Source: JACNKV01 sp964388155 (GTDB lineage Bacteria; Fidelibacterota; Marinisomatia; Marinisomatales; JACNKV01). From it: DNA of 64,000 bases. The translations under genes were made by a program, and so were the position numbers. Positions 57,702-64,000 of the stretch are shown here, in pieces. Every line of letters begins with the position of its first letter. The stretch's first letter is position 1. Location of the stretch: NCBI GenBank assembly GCA_964388155.1, contig CAYLYH010000005.1, positions 1 through 64,000 of the forward strand, written 5' to 3'. A model generated the notes under the pieces. The model was not told where the DNA came from. It saw nothing but the letters and a program-made list of their open reading frames with translations, and searched no databases.

Positions 57702-58766
57702 TCATGATTCTTTCAAAATCTTTGTAATAATATCCGCCGCTTGACCATCTCCGTAGTGTGATTTATTTCTAATCGGTATTGGTGGAGACTGAATCAACTC
57801 CGGCAGCTCTTCAATTCTATCGTTAACCAAAGTATTCCATCCGTCTTCAACCGTTTCCACCCATTCTGTTTCAGGGCGAACCGTTAGACACGGAACTTGA
57901 TGCAAATAGGCTTCTTTTTGGATCCCCCCGGAATCCGTCAGAATTACTTTTGCGTTCTTTTCAAGTAACATCATATCCAAATAACCGACAGGATCAATCG
58001 GGCGAATAGTTGGATGATGTTTAAGGTTGAACTCGGATAATAATTTCAATGTCCGCGGATGGATGGGGAAAATCAATGGAATGGGTGATTTTTCAAGAGA
58101 GGTTAATAAGGACGATAATTTTCCATGATTATCGGCATTTGCAGGACGATGGATAGTCATTAACCCGTAAGATTTTGGTTCAAGATTCAAGTGCTTTAAA
58201 ATCGTCGATTTTCTTTCGGCAATCTTTGTAAAATATATTAGGGAATCAACCATGACATCACCAGTAATAAACACTCCTTTTGTCATGCCTTCCTTTTTTA
58301 GATTTTCAACTGCAACCGATGTCGGACAGAATAAATAAGACGAAACAGAATCTGTTAGTACTCGGTTAATCTCCTCCGGCATTGTGCGGTTATAAGAGCG
58401 AAGTCCTGCCTCAACATGAGCAATAGGAATATGAAGTTTAGATGCTGCCAGCGCACCGGCAACCGTTGCATTTGTATCGCCATACACCAAAACAATATCC
58501 GGGGTTTCTTTGAGAATAACATCTTCGATCCCCCGTAAGCTTGCCGCTGTTTGCTCAGCGTGACTGCCTGAACCAACCCCTAAATTATAATTGGGCTGCG
58601 GAATGTCCATTTCTTCAAAAAACACTTTTGACATATTATCGTCATAATGCTGACCGGTATTGCAAAGAATTTCATTCACTCCATTATTTCGCAACGCACG
58701 GGAGACCATCCCTGCTTTTATAAATTGAGGACGAGCACCGATGATGGTGAGGGTTTTCATAGACAT
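57702..58766 (-). CDS. wecB: UDP-N-acetylglucosamine 2-epimerase (non-hydrolysing)
   Basis: WecB interconverts UDP-GlcNAc and UDP-ManNAc for surface polysaccharide synthesis. The N-terminal IIGARPQFIKAGMVSRAL, NTGQHYDDNMSKVFFEE, VYGDTNATVAGALAASK and HVEAGLRSYNRTMPEEINR are diagnostic, and the UDP-binding LTDSGGIQKEA lies in the C-terminal half. I chose the ATG at 58764-58766 (354 aa) rather than a TTG at 58781; an ATG at 58760 is also possible. Confidence 0.94.
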   Translation of the reverse strand: MSMKTLTIIGARPQFIKAGMVSRALRNNGVNEILCNTGQHYDDNMSKVFFEEMDIPQPNYNLGVGSGSHAEQTAASLRGIEDVILKETPDIVLVYGDTNATVAGALAASKLHIPIAHVEAGLRSYNRTMPEEINRVLTDSVSSYLFCPTSVAVENLKKEGMTKGVFITGDVMVDSLIYFTKIAERKSTILKHLNLEPKSYGLMTIHRPANADNHGKLSSLLTSLEKSPIPLIFPIHPRTLKLLSEFNLKHHPTIRPIDPVGYLDMMLLEKNAKVILTDSGGIQKEAYLHQVPCLTVRPETEWVETVEDGWNTLVNDRIEELPELIQSPPIPIRNKSHYGDGQAADIITKILKES

Positions 58767-58848
58767 TGTTTTGCTTCTCAAGTCAATGGTAAATTGTACG
58801 ACTTATTCCTCGTCCGGGGTAATCGAAGTACTTTAAAATAACCTGTTT

Positions 58849-59010
58849 AACTCCTACGGAGTTTGTCATATTTATTGTCATTGTTTCTATAAATATACAA
58901 TCCCTACGGGATTTCCTTTCACAATGGGATACTCTGTAGGAGTAGAATATTTATAGAAAACCATATTGGCCCATGACCAACTCCACAGGGGTTGAATATT
59001 AAAGTGAAAT
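58849..59010. repeat. CCTACGGAG / CCCTACGGG palindromic repeat with 13-bp inverted arms
   Basis: Four short palindromic cores occur: CTCCTACGGAG (58851-58861), TCCCTACGGGA (about 58901-58911), CTCTGTAGGAG (about 58932-58942) and CTCCACAGGGG (about 58981-58991). TTTCTATAAATAT (58884-58896) and its exact reverse complement ATATTTATAGAAA (58947-58959) bracket the middle two. Confidence 0.75.
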
Positions 59011-59152
59011 TTTACCACAAACAATTCAGTAATGTTATAGAACATCGCCGAAAACCCTAATTCAAAAATCAGTGTTTCAGAAAACACATTTCGACAGATT
59101 ATAATTCCTATATTTTTCAACCTTTCATAACCAATTATACCGGATATTATTG

Positions 59153-59218
59153 TCATCACGAGGAGTATGCGACGAAGCTTAGATGTCCCGTACCGAAGTA
59201 TGAGGTCGTGGTGTTCTC
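59153..59218. repeat. CACGAGGAGTATGCGACGAAG-type repeat
   Basis: Contains CATCACGAGGAGTATGCGAC followed by GAAG, resembling the CATTGCGAGGAGCGAAGCGA repeat family found in many bacterial genomes. The far end (GAAGTATGAGGTCGTGGTG) is a rough inverted copy of the start. It lies immediately after the DUF4143 ATPase gene. Confidence 0.55.
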
Positions 59219-59238
59219 CTTAAGTATACCAAAATTTA

Positions 59239-60375
59239 TCATAGTACCCCAACAAACTGTCTATAATTATCTTTTGATATTACCATAAAATCAGCAGCCG
59301 GATATGCATTTTTCCATCCACCCGGAACTTTTATTTTTCTATTCGACCATTTAAATTCAAAAGCAGACAATTGCCCATTCCTGTCTTCAACCCAATCAAT
59401 TTCCTGGCCGTCATACGTTCTCCAGAAATAATTATTGACAACCCATTCTTGAGAATGCTGATATTTCAGACGTTCTGATATAATATAATTCTCCCATAAC
59501 CTACCAACATCGTTACGCATTTCTATTAATGAAAAATTAGCGATAATCGCATTTCGAACTCCATTATCGTAGAAGTACCATTTATTGCTTTTGGTAACTT
59601 CTTTTCTCAAATTTCTGTTAAAACCAAAAAGTGGAACCAATACAAATATCTTAGTCAATATATCTAAGTACCGTTCAACGGTGTTCTTTGACATTTGGCA
59701 TTTCCGTCCTAATTCTTCGAGTGAAACTTCCGAACCTACTTGAAAAGCAATCAGTTTTAACAAATTAAATAGTTTATTCGAATTGCGTATTTTGTCCAAA
59801 GCAAGAATATCTTTCAATAAATATGAATTTACAAGTTCACGTAAATAAGTACTTTTTTCTGTGTGTGTATTCATTGTCAATAATTCCGGTAGATTGCCAA
59901 ATACTAAACGTTGGCGCATCTTGTCCATTTTCACAGATGCGTCTTCCATCGGATTAATTTCAACTTCAGATATGGGGAATAATTGCAAGGTTATCTTCCT
60001 GCCGGTAAGCGGTTCACCTGTTTGTCCGGTTATATCAAAAGCCGAAGAGCCGGTGATAATAATGTGTAAATGCAAAAATGAATCTATCATCAGTTTCAGT
60101 ATTTTCCCTATTTCAGGAATATAATGTGCCTCATCAATCGCCAACAAGGTAGCGTTGCCTAATAACTGACGATAATTTTCTACAGACCGGCGTGCCAGGA
60201 GTTCATGCACGGAATAATCTTCGCCATTCCAAAGGATAAAATCCCTCTCCCATTCTTTTACCACTTCCTGTAAAAGCACAGTTTTACCTACACGGCGTGC
60301 ACCTATGAGTATAATTACCTTACCCGGTTGTAATTTCTTCTGAAGGTTCTTTTTGATTGTTCTATCTATATACAT
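59239..60375 (-). CDS. AAA-like ATPase with DUF4143 domain
   Basis: A 378-residue ATPase of unknown role. Walker A is GARRVGKT (25-32) and Walker B LLAIDEAH (77-84); a sensor-like IIITGSSAF follows. A winged-helix-like stretch (SLEELGRKCQMSKNTVERYL, about 216-235) precedes the C-terminal DUF4143 nuclease-like region, GQEIDWVEDRNGQLSAFEFK. I chose the ATG at 60373-60375; a longer frame needs a TTG. Such genes are common single-gene accessory inserts. It interrupts the polysaccharide locus and is flanked by repeats. Confidence 0.85.
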   Translation of the reverse strand: MYIDRTIKKNLQKKLQPGKVIILIGARRVGKTVLLQEVVKEWERDFILWNGEDYSVHELLARRSVENYRQLLGNATLLAIDEAHYIPEIGKILKLMIDSFLHLHIIITGSSAFDITGQTGEPLTGRKITLQLFPISEVEINPMEDASVKMDKMRQRLVFGNLPELLTMNTHTEKSTYLRELVNSYLLKDILALDKIRNSNKLFNLLKLIAFQVGSEVSLEELGRKCQMSKNTVERYLDILTKIFVLVPLFGFNRNLRKEVTKSNKWYFYDNGVRNAIIANFSLIEMRNDVGRLWENYIISERLKYQHSQEWVVNNYFWRTYDGQEIDWVEDRNGQLSAFEFKWSNRKIKVPGGWKNAYPAADFMVISKDNYRQFVGVL

Positions 60376-60499
60376 ATTAATACCGTCATATCGCTGACGC
60401 AATTTACATTAAAACCGAACATAACAAATACTTAATTATTCAAATAATAAGGCAAACGAACCGTCTTGCAACATGAAGCTTCGACGTTAGTGAGGGTTT

Positions 60500-61711
60500 T
60501 TATAAAACACCCTCTACTTGTTTGAAAGCAGCAATAATTAATTTTTCTTTCATGAATATTTTTCTTATATAATCCGCTCCATTTAAACTATGTATATTTC
60601 TTAACTGTTTATCATTGAAATATGTTAAAATCCCATCTGCTAACGCTTGTTCATTCTCAGGTTCAATACACATACCAGAATTTGATTCTTTGATTAATTC
60701 TTCTACTTCTCCTTTTACACCCACAATCGTTGGTTTTCCACAAGCCATGTATTCAAGTAATTTGGATGGAATTGCACTCAAAAACAGAGGATTGTTTTTT
60801 AACGGCACTAAACAAACTGAAGCTGATTTAATAAATGAAATTAGCTTTGTCCTAGATATAGGATCAATAAAGTCAATATTTGATAAACCATTTTCGGTCT
60901 TTATATTTTCTAATAAAGTCCGTTCTACTCCATCCCCTATAATCTGAAATTTAATAGGATAATGCTTTAAAAGTTTTGCGGCTTTAATGACCGTTTCCAA
61001 CCCTTGGGCTAATCCAATATTACCACTATATAAAACAGTAAACAGTTTATTATCGTCAACATTTATGTTATCGACTTCGTCTAAAAAGTTTTGACTCACG
61101 CCGTTCATTAGATTTGCAGTCATTTTATTTTTTGTCCATGGGAACCGTTTTAACAAATAATCCGAAAAACCGGGGACAGCCAATAAATAACCTTTTGAAT
61201 GGATGTAGATTATTTTTTCTAACCAATTAGCAATAGATAAAAATATGGTGGAATTTATTTCTCCCAGTGCTTTTGCTGATTCAGGCCAAAGATCACGAAT
61301 ATCAAACATCATAGGGACTCGTTTTATTTTACTAATAATCATCCCCGAAACACCGACGAATAACGGTGGTGATGACGCAATGATTAAATCAATTTTTCCT
61401 AACTTTAGTCCACTATAAATGGACGAAAACATAAATGACAAATAGAATCCCAATCGTTGAATCGTAGTCTGACGTGAGTTTGCCCATACGGCTGTTCGAA
61501 TAATAGTGAAATTTCTCGTTGGATCTTTCTCGCTTATAAAGTTTTTATTTGAATATTTTTTTGGAATAATCCCAGAAGGGTAATTTGGAATTTCCGAAAG
61601 AACAGTAACCGAATGACCTCGTTTTGATAATATCAGCGCATAATCATTCCAACGCATGGCAGCTGCACCCATTTCCGGCGGATGATACTGAGAGATTATT
61701 AAGATTTTCAT
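60500..61711 (-). CDS. Glycosyltransferase, GT4 family (WbuB-like)
   Basis: A 403-residue GT-B glycosyltransferase. The N terminus ISQYHPPEMGAAAMRWNDYA (about 6-25) and HSVTVLSEIPNYPSG are typical of WbuB-like enzymes. The C-terminal GT1 domain has VLYSGNIGLAQGLETVIKAA and the Glu-rich donor site PSKLLEYMACGKPTIVGVKG. It probably adds a GlcNAc- or FucNAc-type sugar; the donor is not decided by sequence. It follows the next glycosyltransferase gene by 9 bp and is AT-richer than the housekeeping genes. Confidence 0.87.
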   Translation of the reverse strand: MKILIISQYHPPEMGAAAMRWNDYALILSKRGHSVTVLSEIPNYPSGIIPKKYSNKNFISEKDPTRNFTIIRTAVWANSRQTTIQRLGFYLSFMFSSIYSGLKLGKIDLIIASSPPLFVGVSGMIISKIKRVPMMFDIRDLWPESAKALGEINSTIFLSIANWLEKIIYIHSKGYLLAVPGFSDYLLKRFPWTKNKMTANLMNGVSQNFLDEVDNINVDDNKLFTVLYSGNIGLAQGLETVIKAAKLLKHYPIKFQIIGDGVERTLLENIKTENGLSNIDFIDPISRTKLISFIKSASVCLVPLKNNPLFLSAIPSKLLEYMACGKPTIVGVKGEVEELIKESNSGMCIEPENEQALADGILTYFNDKQLRNIHSLNGADYIRKIFMKEKLIIAAFKQVEGVL

Positions 61712-61720
61712 AATAATTAT

Positions 61721-62845
61721 CTATGGCTCTATTAGTTCACAATACAGCACGAACAACTTCTCTTCCTCTGAAGCCCAAGAATAATTTTGCAAAACCAATT
61801 TCTTACCCGCTTTACCAATTTTGTGCAACAAATTCTGGTCACTAAGTAATTTAACAATCCGATTTGTCCATTGATTTAAATCATTATAAGCAATAAAATA
61901 GCCAACTTGGCAACCCCGGAAATACTCTTTCCAGTAATAAAAATCTGAAGCAATAAATGGGATACTAAACTGCATATATTCAAATAATTTGGTTGGAATG
62001 GACTTCATGTAATTCCCGATTGGGTGCAGAAGCGCTAAGCCGATTTTTGACTGCTCAACCTCTTTCATAGCGGATATGTAATCTAACCTTCCCGCAATGA
62101 ACACATTCTCCTCCAATTGATACTCACGAACAATTGCTAATAGTTCCTTATACAATATACTTGATATTGGTCCAATAATCTTCATCGTAAAATCCGGGAA
62201 AGTTCTACTAACTTGTTTGGTAATTTCTAATAGCTCTCTTGCGCCCCGCTCCTCTAAAACACCACCAACATAAATTGCATCGGTCATTTTTTTAGTGTTA
62301 TTTTTCGCTTTATGAACAAGAGGATAATTTAAAATGGTAACTGAATTGTTAGGAATAATTTCTTTATAAGATTCTTCAGCCAAAATAATTTTATCAAATA
62401 AAATGACGGATAACTTTTCGACGGCTTTATAAAATAATCGTATAGGGATTTTGAATAAAACAGGAATCCATTTCCGGTCATTGATGAGAAGGCTCAGGTT
62501 CTCGTGCATGTCAAATATGACTTTTTTCCGACGAAACACCTTTAATATAAGCCCATGAATAAGTAACTCTGGATCATGGAAATGAAACACATCTGCTTTG
62601 GACTTTAAAATTCGTTTGAATAAAATCAGAATTATTTTAATACGATCTGATTTCTTTTTCCACATTGGCAAACCGTTAACGAAAATATTATGAATGGTTT
62701 TTTTGCCGAAGGGTGCCGGAGCATGGTATTCAACTTCATATTTTTGTGCTAAACTCCTTGCCTGTTTGTGATATATCCGAATGTCATCCCATTGATGACT
62801 GGAAGTGAAGATCATTATGCGAGGGGGTGTCTTTGTTGCAATCAC
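61721..62845 (-). CDS. Glycosyltransferase, GT-B fold
   Basis: A 374-residue GT4-like glycosyltransferase. DVFHFHDPELLIHGLILK and VIFDMHENLSLLI (about 95-125) match the N-terminal domain of this group. The C-terminal half has AIYVGGVLEERGARELLEI and PTKLFEYMQFSIPFIASD. Its start overlaps the flippase stop by 4 bp. Sugar and linkage are unknown. Confidence 0.85.
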   Translation of the reverse strand: MIATKTPPRIMIFTSSHQWDDIRIYHKQARSLAQKYEVEYHAPAPFGKKTIHNIFVNGLPMWKKKSDRIKIILILFKRILKSKADVFHFHDPELLIHGLILKVFRRKKVIFDMHENLSLLINDRKWIPVLFKIPIRLFYKAVEKLSVILFDKIILAEESYKEIIPNNSVTILNYPLVHKAKNNTKKMTDAIYVGGVLEERGARELLEITKQVSRTFPDFTMKIIGPISSILYKELLAIVREYQLEENVFIAGRLDYISAMKEVEQSKIGLALLHPIGNYMKSIPTKLFEYMQFSIPFIASDFYYWKEYFRGCQVGYFIAYNDLNQWTNRIVKLLSDQNLLHKIGKAGKKLVLQNYSWASEEEKLFVLYCELIEP

Positions 62846-64000
62846 AGTTTTTTGGAAAGCTGAACCAATCGTTTGAGATTATCGCGACTTTTCATAAAAG
62901 CCAACCCACTTAAAAGAATAAAAATTCCGAGTTTTGTTGCAAACTTTGTAAATTCCGACATCTGGAAGTTATCAACGATCGCATTCATAACTATCAGGCT
63001 AACAAATGTGCTGATAGTTAATACAAGATACCGGTTTTCAAGAAATGAAAGTTTGATTAACCGTTTGATGACCATAATGTTTCCTAGAGCAGCTACTACA
63101 TATCCTATCAAAAAACTATATACGCCTGCACTCAACTCGTGGCAACCTAATTCTATAAGTAGGAAAAAAGAAATTACAAGCATAAGAGCTGCCGTGAAAT
63201 AAATTATTGAATTATATCCTTTAAGAGACAATCCGTCGATAGGACTTCTCATAATTTCTACAATGAGGTAAAACGGAATCGCCAATAATATAACCGATGC
63301 CATCCAACTTGCGGATTCTGTAGTTGAGCCTAGCCACCATTCCAATAATATCCCCCCAGTGGAGCTAAAAAATAATGCAACTAAGCTCCCAAAAAGGATA
63401 ATAATTTTCAGCAAGCCTTCGAGTCCATATGCGATCTGAGCTTTATTATTTTCTTTTACTGCTTTTGCGATTCTTGGTAAAAGGACGATGCCTAATGGCC
63501 CGACAGCAAATAATAAGAGCCTTACAATACTAATCAGAGAATTAAAAAAAGCTAAATCTGTATACGGGTTATAAAAAGAAATAAGCAACGGAGCACCTGC
63601 AAGCAATACAAACTGAGAAATAAAGCTTACAATTCGCACCATTCCAAAACGCAGTAATAAGCGCATAGACTCCAACGTCATCTTGCGGAATTTTGTTATT
63701 AATCCATGGAAAATAATTGCAGTCATATTTAGTATAATTAAACTCAAACCGATTATAGACAGACTCTTTCCTAATTCTCCGATAAATATAAATATAATAA
63801 TAGGGATAACTGCAGTCCCTGTAATTTGAATGAGATTCGCTACAACCATTTTCATATGGCCTCGATACATACCGTATGTCAAATATTGTAATGATACTCC
63901 TGATAAAAAAAGGCCATAGGCTAAAGCATTCTCCACTTTAAAACCAGCGATATTACCCATGCTAATCAAATATGTTATCAACAAAATCAAAGGGATTGTA
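62842..64000 (-). CDS. Polysaccharide flippase, Wzx-like (partial)
   Basis: A polytopic membrane protein of the MATE-like oligosaccharidyl-lipid flippase group. At least ten hydrophobic helices are visible, with FNSLISIVRLLLFAVGPLGI and VLLPRIAKAVKENN in the middle. The frame is open to the right edge with no ATG, so the N terminus lies outside the window. It is probably a Wzx for the repeat unit made by the adjacent transferases. Confidence 0.82.
   Translation of the reverse strand, partial: TIPLILLITYLISMGNIAGFKVENALAYGLFLSGVSLQYLTYGMYRGHMKMVVANLIQITGTAVIPIIIFIFIGELGKSLSIIGLSLIILNMTAIIFHGLITKFRKMTLESMRLLLRFGMVRIVSFISQFVLLAGAPLLISFYNPYTDLAFFNSLISIVRLLLFAVGPLGIVLLPRIAKAVKENNKAQIAYGLEGLLKIIILFGSLVALFFSSTGGILLEWWLGSTTESASWMASVILLAIPFYLIVEIMRSPIDGLSLKGYNSIIYFTAALMLVISFFLLIELGCHELSAGVYSFLIGYVVAALGNIMVIKRLIKLSFLENRYLVLTISTFVSLIVMNAIVDNFQMSEFTKFATKLGIFILLSGLAFMKSRDNLKRLVQLSKKL

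Larger units (their letters stand above)
58767..59238. other. Repeat-rich spacer, no gene
   Basis: This 472-bp stretch has no convincing coding frame. It contains the CCTACGGAG palindromic repeats (58849-59010), an AT-rich middle (59011-59150) with nothing I can name, and a GAGGAGTATGCGACGAAG-type repeat (59153-59218) just after the DUF4143 ATPase gene. Confidence 0.6.

Overview
The window reads as a metagenome-derived contig (a run of ten N at 55486-55495 marks a scaffold join) from a Gram-negative, menaquinone-using bacterium of the Fibrobacteres-Chlorobi-Bacteroidetes (FCB) superphylum. A marine-type lineage such as Candidatus Marinimicrobia (Neomarinimicrobiota) is my best inference, not something I could test. 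Evidence: a secreted protein with a type IX secretion (T9SS) C-terminal sorting domain (NYPNPFNPTTT), Na+-NQR together with an 11-subunit complex I lacking nuoEFG, menaquinone genes, and small degenerate repeats of a kind common in FCB genomes. No tRNA, rRNA, CRISPR array, transposase or phage gene was seen.

Layout. 1-5028 (minus): cdaA, menI, menF, menD, menB (menaquinone synthesis plus a c-di-AMP cyclase). 5099-11222 (minus): folP, ftsH, tilS, an MBL-fold hydrolase and an archaeal-type (type II) GAPDH homologue. 11277-14216 (minus): cytochrome c maturation genes resB and ccsA with an unknown Met/His-rich membrane protein between them. 14356-21313 (minus): nrnA, ispH, pdxS, pdxT, dxs, methylmalonyl-CoA mutase large subunit. 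21431-23412 (minus): cobalamin adenosyltransferase and the Na+/H+ antiporter nhaD. 23644-42462: a respiratory block, nuoABCDHIJKLMN then nqrABCDEF and apbE, all minus, with nqrM alone on the plus strand. 42708-44238 (plus): proline dehydrogenase and a CoA-binding protein. 44310-53853 (minus): housekeeping genes (nadK, xseB, xseA, a 31-residue bS22-like ribosomal protein gene, an HU-like gene, sppA, a LysM transglycosylase, rfaE2, DUF2851, plsC, serS). 54224-64000: a surface polysaccharide locus (leader ORF, sugar-phosphate transferase and Wzi-like protein on plus; wecB, a DUF4143 ATPase, two glycosyltransferases and a flippase on minus).

How it fits together: menaquinone from the men genes is the likely electron acceptor for both Nuo and Nqr. 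ApbE and NqrM mature Nqr, and NhaD exchanges Na+ and H+, giving a Na+/H+ bioenergetic module of about 20 kb. The cobalamin adenosyltransferase supplies the cofactor for the mutase. The polysaccharide genes build and export a capsule or O-antigen-like polymer.

The most unusual content is not a new enzyme but the repeats. An 18-28 bp GCCACAGAG-type repeat lies in frame in menD (three times), menF and nqrC. It also brackets two spacer elements as inverted pairs. The nqr operon is interrupted between nqrE and nqrD by a T9SS cargo gene and a decayed nqrB fragment. An intrinsic-terminator-like hairpin lies inside the apbE signal-peptide codons. Degenerate heptamer and hexamer arrays and GGCGGG hairpins, some nested, fill many spacers and supply several protein termini.
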